Source: JAYREN01 sp963663375 (GTDB lineage Bacteria; Acidobacteriota; Holophagae; Holophagales; Holophagaceae). Taken from it: 64,000 bases of DNA. The position numbers and the translations under genes were made by a program. Location: the NCBI GenBank assembly GCA_963663375.1, contig OY760195.1, forward strand, positions 310,001 through 374,000, written 5' to 3'. This document shows positions 8,500-17,186 of the stretch, piece by piece. The notes under the pieces are model-generated. The model did not search any database and was not told the DNA's origin. It worked only from the letters and a program-made list of their open reading frames with translations. The stretch's first letter is position 1; the number at the start of each line of letters is the position of its first letter.

Positions 8500-11400
8500 T
8501 TATCCGACCCTGAAGGCGGCATGGCTGCCGCCGGGGCCTGGGATGACCTCTAGGCGGGCGGGGATGCGGGCCTTGACCTCCTCGAGGTGGGAGATGAGGC
8601 CCACCAGACGGCCTCCCTGTTTGAGCTCTTCCAGGGTGCGCAGCGCCAGATCCAGGGATTCCTGATCCAGGCTGCCGAAGCCTTCGTCGATGAAGACCGT
8701 GTCCAGGCGAATGCCCCCCGCGTTGCGCTGCACCACGTCCGAGAGCCCCAGGGCCAGGGCGAGGCTCGCCAGGAATCCCTCGCCGCCGGAGAGCGTGCTC
8801 ACGGCCCGGGCGCGGCCCGTATGGGTATCCGTGACCTCGAGATCGAGGCCTCCGGCCTTGCGGAGATCGCCGCTGCCCAGGGCTCGGCGCAGGGCATAGC
8901 GCTGTTTGCTCATCTTGCGCAGGCGTTCGCTGGCGGACACCAGCACCTCGTCCAGGATGGTGGCCTGCACGTAGCGCTCGAAGGAGATGCGGGCGCCATC
9001 CTCGCCCTTGGCGGCCTTGGCCAGCCTGCCCAACACGCGGTAGCGGCGGTCCAGGGTGGCGATTTCGCGGTCCTTGTCCTCCAGGGTCTTCTTGACGCGA
9101 AGGAAACTGGCCAGCTCGGCCTGGGCCTGTCCCAGATCCTCTCCCACCTTGGAGAGCCGGGCCTGGGCCTCGTCCACCAAGCCCTGGAGGCGCTCCAGGT
9201 TGGGAGCGGCGATGCCCTCGGCCTGGGCCTCGGCCCGCTGCAGGCGATCCTGGGCGGACTGGAGGGCCGAGGCGAAACGCTCGAGTTCCTGGGCCAGGAG
9301 CTCCTGGGCCTCGGCGGGGCGCTGGGCCAACTCGAAATCCGAGCGGTCCCGGAACCGCCCGGCGGCGATGGCCTCGTCCAGCTCACGCTCACAGGCGGCA
9401 ATCTCGGCGAGCCCGTCGCGCATGCGCTCCCGGTGAGCGTCCAGGCGGGCCTTCGCGCCCTGGACTTCCGTCTGGGCGGCATCCCGCTGGGCTCGGGCCG
9501 CCTGGAGTTCCCTCTCGGATTCTTCCAGATCCCGCTCGGCCTGTTCCAGGCGGGTGGACAGGGCCCCGGGGGCGCGGAGCTCGGAGAGGAGGCTCTCTTC
9601 CAAGAAGCGCACCCTGGCCTTGGCCTCGGTTTCCCGGGTGTGGAGCTCCTGCTGCCGGGCCTGGCTGGCCTCGAGCGTCTGGTCGGCGACGGTCTTGCGT
9701 TCCTCCGCGGCGAGAACATCCAGTTCCACGCTGGGAAGGCGCGTGGCCGCGGCCCGGCTGCGTTCCAGATCGGCCCGGCGCTCGGCCTCCTGGCTGGCGA
9801 AGGCCTCGGCGGGCTGCTGGGCCAGCTCCCCCAGGGCATCCAGCAGGGCGTCGGTGCGGGCCCGCAGGCCCTCGTAGGCGATCCGTCGCTGGGTGGCGTT
9901 CTCCTGGGCCTGGGCGAGGGAGGCCTCGGCCAGATCGAAGCGGTCCTGGGCCCCATGGATGGCGTCTTCGTCCGGCAGATCCGCCGCGTTGTGGGCGGGC
10001 AGGGGATGCTCGAGGCTGCCACAGACAGGGCAGGGCGATCCGGTTTCCAGATGGCGGGCCAGGGCGGCCGCCTGGGCGTCCTGCCGCCGGGTGAGGATGG
10101 CCTGCAGGGCGCTCTGGGCCGCGGTACGCTCATCCTTGGCGGCCCACAGGGTGCCTTCGGCGTCATCCAGCGCCTCCTTGGCATCCTTGCCCTGCATCCA
10201 GAAGCGCTCCAGTTCGTCCCGCTGGCTCCGCTGCTTCTTCACGAGGTAGAGCAGGTGCTCGCGACTATCGGCGTGGCCGACCTCGACCCGGAGATCCTGC
10301 AGGACCGTCTGGAGCCGGGTGCAATCCTGGGTGGCGCGCTCCGCCCGGTGCCGGTGGCCGGAAACCTCGTCATCCAGGCGGCCCCGCTCCAGGGCACAGG
10401 TGCGAACCTCGCGGCGTGCTTCTTCCAGGGCGGCGAGTTTGGGCTCCAGTTCCTTCAGCCGGGCGATGCTGCGGCGCAATTCCTCCCGGCGGATCTCCTG
10501 GCCTTCCCCCTGGGCGAGCCTCCCTTCGGCGGCGGCGAAGGCTCCGAGGCTGGTTTCCGCGGCCGTGGCCAATCGGACCTCTTCTTCGCGCAGATCCCGG
10601 GTGCGTTCCTGGGCTTCCTGAAGACGGCGAGCCGCGGGCAGGACCGCTTCGGCCCTGCGGGCACGCTCCAGTTCCGTGCGGCGCACGTCCATGACCTGGG
10701 CCCTGGAGGCCAGGGTTTCCCGCTCGGTTCGGGCGGCATCCCGCTCCGTGACGAGGGTGGAGGCCCGCAGCCCCTCCTGCAGCGATGCGGCGGCGGTGGC
10801 GGCGGCCGTGGTGACGTTTTCTTGATCCTGTTTGAGCTGGTTTTCCCGGCGCTCGGATTCCTTGATGAGCCCCGGCAGATCCTCGACGGAGCCCACGCCC
10901 ACCTGCTCCAACAACTGCTGGGACTCCGCCAGGGTGGCGCGCATGGTGTCCTTGAGGGTCTTTTCCTCATCGGCGAGGGCCTGGGCGATGCGGGCGTAGC
11001 GTTCGGTCTGGAAGAGCACCTGGAGGATGGCCTGGCGCTCGGCGGAACCCGCCAGCATGAATTCCTGGAAGCGCCCCTGGGGCAGCAGCACCACCTGACG
11101 GAACTGACTGGCCTTGAAGCCCATGAGCTGGATGACTCTGGCATCGATGGCCGAGGGCTTTTCCGTGGCCAGGGGGCTCGCCTCACCTGCCTCCAGCTCC
11201 CACAGATTGGCGGTGTAGGTCTGCTTCTTCTGCCCGCCACCGCGCTGCTTGGGGACCATTTGCTCGGGGCAGCGGTCCACCCGGTAGAGGTGCTCACCGA
11301 GCTGGAATTCGAAGCGCACGCGGGTTTCTAGGGCGGGATCCGCGAAGTGGCTGCGCATGTCCCGGGCTTCCCGCAGGCCGCCGCTGGTTTCACCGTAGAG

Positions 11401-11553
11401 CGCATAGCTGATGCCATCGAGGATGCTGGTTTTGCCCGCGCCAGTGGGTCCGTGGATCAGGAAGAAATCCTGGCCCTGGAGATCGGCGAAATCCAGCTCT
11501 TGCCGCGCGGCATAGGGGCCGAAGGCCTGGAGGACGAGGCGGAGGGGTTTCAC
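8500..11553 (-). CDS. sbcC: SbcC, ATPase subunit of the SbcCD exonuclease
   Basis: 1017 residues from a GTG at 11553, preceded by AGGAGG at a 6-nt spacing. An open frame continues upstream into an Arg-rich repeat region but lacks support. The N-terminus has Walker A GPTGAGKTS (residues 35-43). A very long coiled coil follows, broken near residue 509 by the zinc-hook CPVC. The C-terminal ABC half has LSGGEGFLASL near residue 920 and the Walker B strand VFIDEGFGSLD. This is the Rad50-like architecture that, with SbcD, opens DNA hairpins and trims blocked ends. sbcD lies upstream on the same strand but 465 bp away, unlike the tight sbcDC operons of most bacteria. Confidence 0.95.
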   Translation of the reverse strand: MKPLRLVLQAFGPYAARQELDFADLQGQDFFLIHGPTGAGKTSILDGISYALYGETSGGLREARDMRSHFADPALETRVRFEFQLGEHLYRVDRCPEQMVPKQRGGGQKKQTYTANLWELEAGEASPLATEKPSAIDARVIQLMGFKASQFRQVVLLPQGRFQEFMLAGSAERQAILQVLFQTERYARIAQALADEEKTLKDTMRATLAESQQLLEQVGVGSVEDLPGLIKESERRENQLKQDQENVTTAAATAAASLQEGLRASTLVTERDAARTERETLASRAQVMDVRRTELERARRAEAVLPAARRLQEAQERTRDLREEEVRLATAAETSLGAFAAAEGRLAQGEGQEIRREELRRSIARLKELEPKLAALEEARREVRTCALERGRLDDEVSGHRHRAERATQDCTRLQTVLQDLRVEVGHADSREHLLYLVKKQRSQRDELERFWMQGKDAKEALDDAEGTLWAAKDERTAAQSALQAILTRRQDAQAAALARHLETGSPCPVCGSLEHPLPAHNAADLPDEDAIHGAQDRFDLAEASLAQAQENATQRRIAYEGLRARTDALLDALGELAQQPAEAFASQEAERRADLERSRAAATRLPSVELDVLAAEERKTVADQTLEASQARQQELHTRETEAKARVRFLEESLLSELRAPGALSTRLEQAERDLEESERELQAARAQRDAAQTEVQGAKARLDAHRERMRDGLAEIAACERELDEAIAAGRFRDRSDFELAQRPAEAQELLAQELERFASALQSAQDRLQRAEAQAEGIAAPNLERLQGLVDEAQARLSKVGEDLGQAQAELASFLRVKKTLEDKDREIATLDRRYRVLGRLAKAAKGEDGARISFERYVQATILDEVLVSASERLRKMSKQRYALRRALGSGDLRKAGGLDLEVTDTHTGRARAVSTLSGGEGFLASLALALGLSDVVQRNAGGIRLDTVFIDEGFGSLDQESLDLALRTLEELKQGGRLVGLISHLEEVKARIPARLEVIPGPGGSHAAFRVG

Positions 11554-12018
11554 GCGGCGCCTCCTGCGCCGCACCCTTCGGGCTTCGCCTTCGGCAAAGT
11601 GGCGCTCCGCTCCTGCTTCGCGCTCATGCGGCACCACCCAACGCGGAACCCTTCGGGCCTGGCTCGGGCTCCGCCCTCGGGCCTTCGGCCCCGCAATCGG
11701 CTTCGCCGATTCGGCCCGATTCCGCCTAGGCTTCGCGGAGGCGGAATGGTCGCCTTCGGCAAAGTGGCGCTCCACCTATCGGGCGCAGTGCGCCCTCCCG
11801 CTCGCCGGGGCTCGCGGAGATGGAGCCTCTGCTCCTGCTCCGCGCTCACGAGGACACCTGATTCCCGCGAAGGACCGCGAAGCGTTGCTGCGCAACGGAT
11901 GAAAGGGCTACAAAGAAAAAACCAGATAAACGCGAGGGAGCTGTTTCTTTTCCTTCGCGGTCCTTTCCCTTAGCGCAGTGCCTTCGCGGCCCTTCGCGGA
12001 AAGTCTGAGTCCCGGCGC
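11554..12018. repeat. hairpin-rich repetitive spacer between sbcD and sbcC
   Basis: There is no credible gene. The block carries a perfect 24-bp direct repeat (11585-11608 and 11750-11773, starting TCGCCTTCGGCAAAG). Several small stems have TTCG loops, such as GGGCCTTCGGCCC and AATCGGCTTCGCCGATT near 11680-11710. A larger inverted pair is made of CGCGAAGG-type words (11862-11883 against 11981-12002). The arms resemble the word style of repeat family R2. The minus-strand frame through the left half is in frame with sbcC and encodes an Arg-rich string with ERHFAEG twice, which I take as a by-product of the repeat. Confidence 0.7.
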
Positions 12019-13149
12019 TCATTCGCTCCCCCGATTCAGCAGCGCCTTGCCCGCCACTTCGTGGAAGATGAGGCTTTCTTCTTCGGTGAGTTCTTGGCCG
12101 GTGCTCTCCTTGATGAAGGCCTGGAAGAGGCTTTCGGGGTCCAGGTTGCGGGGGTCGGAGCGCAGGGGGGCGGGGGCTTCGGCGTTGGATTCCAGGGCGG
12201 TCTGGATGCCCAGGATGTTGGGGTAGAGGCGGCGCAGGCGGGCCATGGCGTCGAGCACGGGGCCGCTGTCGGTGAGTTCGACGAACAGGTAGTCCTCGCG
12301 GTTGCCCGTGGGCTCCTGCAACAGGGTCTCGAAGGCGCCTCGCAGGCGGCGGAGATCCCGCCGAGGGGTGAAGGGCATGGGTTCGGTGCGGGCCTTGCCC
12401 TTGGCGGGCAGTTCCACCAGGGTGATGGCCTTCACGTGACTGGCCTCGGAGGCGGAGTACTTGAGCAGGCTGCCGGAATAGCGCACGTGGGCGAAGCCCG
12501 CATCCTGGGGGCGGTGCAAGTGGCCCAGGGCGGCATAGTCGGCGGGCTCGAAGAGCTTGGCGTCCACTTCGCCGCTGCCACCCACGGCGAGGCCCAGTTC
12601 GGATTCGGAGGAGAGTCCTCCGGCCACGAAGGCATGGGCCACCGCCACGAAGCGCTTGCTCTGGGGATGGTGGCCCCAGGCCCGGGAGAGCTGGGCGTTA
12701 AGGACATCCTGGTGGCTGCGGAGGCTCTCATCCTGGAAGGCGAAGCGGGCGGATGCGGGATCGGTGTAGGGCATCAGGTGGAAGGCTGCCTCGCCAATGA
12801 CCACGGGCTGGGGTTCCGCCACCAGGGGACCCGCCATGTGGAGCCCCTGGGGTTCCAGGAAATCTGCAGCGAAGCCCAGGCGCTCGGGGCTGTCATGGTT
12901 GCCGGCGATCATCAGCACGGGCACCTTGAGCTCGCCCACAATCTTCCCCAGGAATTCATTGAGGAGCGCCACGGCCTCCTTGGGGGGCACGGCGCGGTCG
13001 TAGATATCTCCGGCGATGACGAAGGCCGCAGGCTTGGCATCCTTCACCATGGCGTAGGCCTGATCCAGGGCGTGGGCCTGGTCCTCCAGCAGGTTCGCAT
13101 TGCAGAGGGTCTTGCCCAGATGCCAGTCGGAGGTGTGGAGGAAGCGCAT
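12019..13149 (-). CDS. sbcD: SbcD, nuclease subunit of the SbcCD exonuclease
   Basis: 376 residues with all Mre11-type metallophosphoesterase motifs in order: HTSDWHLGKTL at residues 5-15, GDIYDRAVP near 48, GNHDSPERL near 84 and GHLHRPQ near 210. The C-terminal capping region follows. It provides the Mn-dependent nuclease active site of the complex that cleaves DNA hairpins and protein-blocked ends. It is the first gene of the minus-strand pair, with sbcC downstream beyond a repeat-rich spacer. About 180 nt separate its start from the divergent glgC. Confidence 0.95.
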   Translation of the reverse strand: MRFLHTSDWHLGKTLCNANLLEDQAHALDQAYAMVKDAKPAAFVIAGDIYDRAVPPKEAVALLNEFLGKIVGELKVPVLMIAGNHDSPERLGFAADFLEPQGLHMAGPLVAEPQPVVIGEAAFHLMPYTDPASARFAFQDESLRSHQDVLNAQLSRAWGHHPQSKRFVAVAHAFVAGGLSSESELGLAVGGSGEVDAKLFEPADYAALGHLHRPQDAGFAHVRYSGSLLKYSASEASHVKAITLVELPAKGKARTEPMPFTPRRDLRRLRGAFETLLQEPTGNREDYLFVELTDSGPVLDAMARLRRLYPNILGIQTALESNAEAPAPLRSDPRNLDPESLFQAFIKESTGQELTEEESLIFHEVAGKALLNRGSE

Positions 13150-13330
13150 GGAAGTCCGGAAAAGGGGAACCTTCCCATGCTACTGGAGCCGCCCAGTCCG
13201 CGGGCTAAAAGGAGCGGGTGGTCTGGAATGGATGCGCCGAAAGTTATGTTTTCCAAGGCGTTTCACGATTGTTACAGGGAGAAGACACACTTGATCGCGT
13301 CCGCTCATAACCCGCATGGGAGGCCCCTTG

Positions 13331-14593
13331 ATGCAGCTTTCACCTCGGGACATCTGCCACGCGCCGAAGCATACGGTGGCGGTGATCCTTGCCGGGGGAC
13401 GGGGCTCGCGGCTGCGGGACCTGACCCGGGAACTCTCCAAGCCGGGCCTCGATTTCGGGGGGAAGTACCGGATCATCGATTTCGCCATGTCGAACTGCGT
13501 TAATTCGGCCTTTCGGCGGATCGTCGTGCTCACCCAGTACAACTCGCATCAGCTGCTCGAGCACCTGCAGTACGGCTGGACCTTCCTGCCGGCCATCCTC
13601 GATGAGTTCGTACATGTGCTCCCGGCCCAGCAGAACCAGGAGCGGGACGTCTGGTACAGCGGCACGGCGGACGCCGTCTTCCAGAACATCCAGAACATCC
13701 GCTCCCACGATCCCGACAACGTGCTGATCCTGGCGGGGGATCATGTCTACAAGATGGACTACCGCATTTTCCTGGAGGATCACCTGCGCATGGAGGCCGA
13801 TATGACGGTGGCCTGCCTGGAGGTGCCCCAGGCCACCGCCAAGGAGTTCGGCGTGGCGAAGGTCGATGAAAAGGGAAGGATCGTCGAGTTCGTGGAAAAG
13901 CCCGAGGCGCCCCCCTGCATTCCAGGGAAACCGGGTGTCTGCCTGGCTTCCATGGGCATCTATCTGTTCAAGGCGGATTTCCTGTTCCGCGAATTGACCC
14001 GCGACGCGGAGGATCCACACTCCAGCCACGACTTTGGAAAGGACCTCATCCCCTACCTGCTGGACAAGGCCCGGGTGTACGCCCACCGCTTCGAGAAGAG
14101 CTGTATTCCCAACTTGGACAAACCACCGTACTGGCGGGACGTGGGGACCGTGGACGCCTACTGGGAAGCCAACATGGATCTCACCTACGTGGACCCCGCC
14201 CTGAATCTCTATGATCGCGATTGGCCCATCTTCACGCACCAGCAGCAGCTCCCCGGCGCCAAGTTCGTGCACAGCGGGCCCCACCGGAATGGCCTCGCCA
14301 TCAGCAGCGTGCTCAGCGGCGGCTGCATCGTTTCCGGCGCTACGGTCTACCAGTCTTTGCTCTCATCCCAGGTCCGGGTCCACTCCCACGCCCACATCCA
14401 GGAGACCGTGGTGCTGCCGGATGCCGACATCGGCCAGCATTCCAGGCTGCGCCGGGCGGTGATCGCCCGGGGCACCCGGGTACCCGCCGGGTTGGTGGTG
14501 GGCGAGGATCCCGAGGCCGACGCCAAGCGGTTCTACCGCACCTCGAAGGGGGTGACGCTGGTTTCCCAGCGGATGCTGGATCGCCTATCGTGA
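13331..14593 (+). CDS. glgC: glucose-1-phosphate adenylyltransferase
   Basis: 420 residues from the ATG at 13331, chosen because GGGAGG lies 7 nt before it; an ATG at 13316 has no such site. The nucleotide-binding motif reads LAGGRGSRLRDLTRELSKP (about residues 23-41), followed by FGGKYRIIDFAMSNC, a substrate-site region VEFVEKP and a C-terminal left-handed beta-helix. It makes ADP-glucose, the glycogen precursor and the regulated step. It is followed after 4 nt by glgA, so the two form a glycogen synthesis operon. Confidence 0.96.
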   Translation: MQLSPRDICHAPKHTVAVILAGGRGSRLRDLTRELSKPGLDFGGKYRIIDFAMSNCVNSAFRRIVVLTQYNSHQLLEHLQYGWTFLPAILDEFVHVLPAQQNQERDVWYSGTADAVFQNIQNIRSHDPDNVLILAGDHVYKMDYRIFLEDHLRMEADMTVACLEVPQATAKEFGVAKVDEKGRIVEFVEKPEAPPCIPGKPGVCLASMGIYLFKADFLFRELTRDAEDPHSSHDFGKDLIPYLLDKARVYAHRFEKSCIPNLDKPPYWRDVGTVDAYWEANMDLTYVDPALNLYDRDWPIFTHQQQLPGAKFVHSGPHRNGLAISSVLSGGCIVSGATVYQSLLSSQVRVHSHAHIQETVVLPDADIGQHSRLRRAVIARGTRVPAGLVVGEDPEADAKRFYRTSKGVTLVSQRMLDRLS

Positions 14594-14597
14594 AGGA

Positions 14598-16031
14598 ATG
14601 CGAGTCCTTCATGCAGCTGCGGAAATCTACCCTTGGGTGAAGGTCGGAGGACTGGGTGATGTCATCGGCGCCCTGCCGCCCGCCCAGCGCCTGGCGGGGG
14701 TCCGGGCCAGGGTATTGATCCCGGCCTACCCGGCGATCAGGACGGCCTTTCCGGATGCGTACCCCGTGGGCGGACTGGATGACCTGCTGGGCACGGGCCC
14801 GGCGCGCTTTCTTCTGGCGAGAACCCCGGAGGATGTGCCCATCTACCTGCTGGATGCGCCGAGCCTCTTCGACCGGCCGGGCGGTCCCTATGACGAAGCC
14901 GGAGACAGCCATCGGCGCTTCGGCGCCCTCTCCTTCGCGGCGGCCTGGTTGGCCAAGCATGGGGATGCCCAGGACTGGCGGCCCGATATCCTCCACTGCC
15001 ACGACTGGCAGACGGCCTTGGCGCCAGCCCACTTGGCCCTTTGGAATGGGGAACGGCCCGCCACGGTGATGACCGTCCACAACCTGGCCTACCAGGGGAT
15101 CTACGGGAAGGAGGTGCTCGCCGAGCTGGGGCTGCCCCCCGTCGCCTTCCAGATGGATGGCGTGGAGTTCCATGGGAACCTGAGCTTCCTGAAGGGCGGG
15201 CTCCACTTTGCCGATCGCATCACCACCGTGAGCCCAACCTATGCCCAGGAAATCCAGCAGCCCCTCCTGGGTGAGGGCCTGGACGGGCTTCTGGCTCACC
15301 GCCAGCGGGATCTGGTGGGCATCCTGAACGGGGTGGATGGACGGGTCTGGAATCCCTCCAGCAGCCCTCAGGTTCCCGCCCACTTCGATGCCCAGCACCG
15401 TTCGGGGAAGAAGGTCTGCAAGAACCTGCTCCAGCGGGAGCTGCATCTTTTCGAGGAGCCGGGGGCCCCGGTGTTCGGTGTCGTGAGCCGCCTCGCGACC
15501 CAGAAGGGGCTGGACCTCGTCCTGGCCAACGTGGAGCATCTGATCTCCCTGGGGGCGCAGGTGGCCCTGCTGGGTTCGGGCGATCCCGTGCTCGAACAGG
15601 GCTTCAAGGGGGCCGCCCAGCACCATCGGGGTCGGGTGGCGGTGCGGATCGGCTATGACGAGGCCCTGGCCCATCGCCTGATCGCGGGGTCTGATGGACT
15701 GCTGGTTCCCAGCCGCTTCGAACCCTGCGGGCTCACCCAGCTCTATGCCCTGAAATACGGAACCCTGCCTATCGTTCGGCGCACGGGCGGTCTGGCGGAT
15801 ACCGTGGTGGACACGAACGCCGCGACCCTGGCCGAGGGGACGGCCACGGGCTTCGCCTTCGAAGCGGTGGATCGCCTGGCGCTGGGGGAGGCCCTGACTC
15901 GGGCCTGCGAATGCTACTTTCACCAGCCCAAGGCCTGGGACCAGATCCAACATACGGCCATGAAACAGGACTTCAGTTGGCGCGCCTCGGCCAAGTGCTA
16001 TTCGGAGCTCTACCGGGGCCTGATGGCTTGA
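14598..16031 (+). CDS. glgA: glycogen synthase (ADP-glucose)
   Basis: 477 residues, GT5 family. The N-terminus AAEIYPWVKVGGLGDVIGALP carries the KxGGL ADP-glucose-binding motif at about residues 15-19. The C-terminal Rossmann half has VPSRFEPCGLTQLYALKYG and RRTGGLADTV, the standard catalytic Glu and second glycine motif. It extends alpha-1,4-glucan from ADP-glucose made by GlgC encoded just upstream. The start overlaps nothing; AAGGA lies immediately before the ATG. No branching enzyme gene is in the window. Confidence 0.96.
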   Translation: MRVLHAAAEIYPWVKVGGLGDVIGALPPAQRLAGVRARVLIPAYPAIRTAFPDAYPVGGLDDLLGTGPARFLLARTPEDVPIYLLDAPSLFDRPGGPYDEAGDSHRRFGALSFAAAWLAKHGDAQDWRPDILHCHDWQTALAPAHLALWNGERPATVMTVHNLAYQGIYGKEVLAELGLPPVAFQMDGVEFHGNLSFLKGGLHFADRITTVSPTYAQEIQQPLLGEGLDGLLAHRQRDLVGILNGVDGRVWNPSSSPQVPAHFDAQHRSGKKVCKNLLQRELHLFEEPGAPVFGVVSRLATQKGLDLVLANVEHLISLGAQVALLGSGDPVLEQGFKGAAQHHRGRVAVRIGYDEALAHRLIAGSDGLLVPSRFEPCGLTQLYALKYGTLPIVRRTGGLADTVVDTNAATLAEGTATGFAFEAVDRLALGEALTRACECYFHQPKAWDQIQHTAMKQDFSWRASAKCYSELYRGLMA

Positions 16032-16050
16032 GTCACAGGGGGTTCGGGCC

Positions 16051-16548
16051 TCAGTCCTCGCCTTCGAGCAGGCGTGTGGTGCCGCAGACGAAGCGGGGCT
16101 CGTTGTCCTCGAGGAGCGTGGATATATCCGATTCCACGCGCCGGATGCCGCCATCTCGGTGGATGACCCGATATCGGTAGGTATTCCTGCCACCGGCCCA
16201 GACCGCCCGCATGAAGGAACCCTCCACGAGGTCGATATCCTCCGGGTGGAGGGACTCCCTCCAGATCTTGGACTCGTACCAGGCTTCCACGGGGTAGCCG
16301 AAGAGGCTCTCCACTTTCTTCCCGATGAAGGTGTACCGGCCTTCGGCAAGATCCCATTCCCATGGAACGGCGTTGAGGTTGTCGAGAATGCGAGGCTCGT
16401 TCCCGTAGGGCAGGGGCGCCTCGGAGGACTTCTGGGATTCAGTGTGTCCCTTCGCCCCTCGGGCTTGGATCCAGTGTCGGACTAACCATGCCCCGGCGAG
16501 CAAGGCGATGGCCAGCAAAAGGATTGGGATCACCACAGAGACCAGCAT
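16051..16548 (-). CDS. membrane-anchored PAS domain protein
   Basis: 165 residues. One N-terminal membrane segment (about residues 4-24, VVIPILLLAIALLAGAWLV) is followed by a short linker and a single PAS fold of the PAS_3 type (about residues 58-160: VPWEWDLAEGRYTFIG, SLHPEDIDLVEGSF, YRVIHRDGGIRRVES). PAS domains sense ligands or redox state, but no kinase, GGDEF or other output domain is attached, so the protein would need a partner. It is convergent with glgA, only 19 nt apart. A truncated sensor kinase is a possible alternative, but nothing homologous to a kinase remains upstream. Confidence 0.75.
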   Translation of the reverse strand: MLVSVVIPILLLAIALLAGAWLVRHWIQARGAKGHTESQKSSEAPLPYGNEPRILDNLNAVPWEWDLAEGRYTFIGKKVESLFGYPVEAWYESKIWRESLHPEDIDLVEGSFMRAVWAGGRNTYRYRVIHRDGGIRRVESDISTLLEDNEPRFVCGTTRLLEGED

Positions 16549-16697
16549 GGAGGGCGGAACATCCGAAACAGTTTCTCGATTCTACACCTAGCGGTGGGCC
16601 CGCCCTCTGAGTTGGGGGGGCTGCCCGAAGCAACGTGTACGGTGACCCTGAGAGGGATAGGCGTCCAAGAATTCCGGAAGGGTCGAAGTCCTTATTT

Positions 16698-16711
16698 AAT
16701 ATTTCGATATT
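16698..16711. promoter_or_regulatory. AT-rich inverted repeat, candidate ArsR-family operator
   Basis: AATATTTCGATATT is a perfect 5-bp inverted repeat around TTCG in an AT-rich island, within the 245-bp gap upstream of the arsR-type gene. A further AT-rich stretch with TATACT at about 16733-16738 may be part of the promoter. ArsR-family repressors bind such short inverted repeats near their own promoters. Autoregulation is an inference. Confidence 0.5.
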
Positions 16712-16793
16712 TTCCGATGTATCTATACTGGTCTTTGCGCGAGGGTTCCGGCACTCGCGGTCAAATCAATCGAAGGTGCGGGAGGATGGCGGC

Positions 16794-17186
16794 ATGACCC
16801 AGGATTTGCGTTCACTGGTAGAGCGGTTGAAGGCTGCATCTCATCCCTTGCGTCTGCGTGTGTTGGCGCTTCTTGGTTCGGGTGAACTCTGCGTCTGCCA
16901 GGTGGCCGAAGTGCTCCAGGTGCCCCAGTCCTCCGTTTCGGAAGCCCTGCGGGAGCTGCGCCGGGCGGGCTTCGTGCAGGAGCGCAAGGAAGGCCGCTGG
17001 GTCTTCGTCTCCCTGGTGCCCCAGTCGGAGGTCTCGCCGGTGCTCAAGGGCATCCTGGCCGAAGCCATGCCCTTGGCGGAGGTTCAGAGGGACCGTGATC
17101 GCGCTGCTGAAGTGAAGACCCTCAGCATTCCGGCAGTGTGCTGCAAGGTTCAGCAATCGGCCAAGGCGGAGGTTTCCCATGTCTGA
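16794..17186 (+). CDS. ArsR-family metal-responsive transcriptional regulator
   Basis: 130 residues, ATG at 16794 with GGAGG about 8 nt upstream. It has a winged helix-turn-helix of the ArsR/SmtB type: ASHPLRLRVLALLGSGELCVCQVAEVLQV, where ELCVCQ is the classic alpha3 metal/metalloid site, then SQ-type recognition helix QSSVSEALRELRRAG. A Cys pair (AVCCKVQ) near the C-terminus may add a ligand. It is the first gene of an operon with a permease, protease-like, thioredoxin and CcdA genes; it overlaps the permease start by 8 nt. It probably represses the operon until metalloid or metal binds. Confidence 0.9.
   Translation: MTQDLRSLVERLKAASHPLRLRVLALLGSGELCVCQVAEVLQVPQSSVSEALRELRRAGFVQERKEGRWVFVSLVPQSEVSPVLKGILAEAMPLAEVQRDRDRAAEVKTLSIPAVCCKVQQSAKAEVSHV

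Noticed and set aside
8587..11331. A 914-codon plus-strand open frame opposite sbcC
   Set aside because: It is a mirror frame caused by high GC and skewed codon use; the minus-strand SbcC motifs are intact and the plus-strand product is low complexity.
11554..11775. N-terminal extension of SbcC by about 74 Arg-rich residues
   Set aside because: The AGGAGG site directly before GTG 11553 and the normal SbcC N-terminus (MKPLRLVLQAFGPY) show the true start; the extension reflects a DNA repeat.
16051..16548. Frameshifted remnant of a sensor kinase
   Set aside because: No kinase or GGDEF motifs occur in any frame between 16032 and the PAS domain; the gene ends cleanly 19 nt from glgA.
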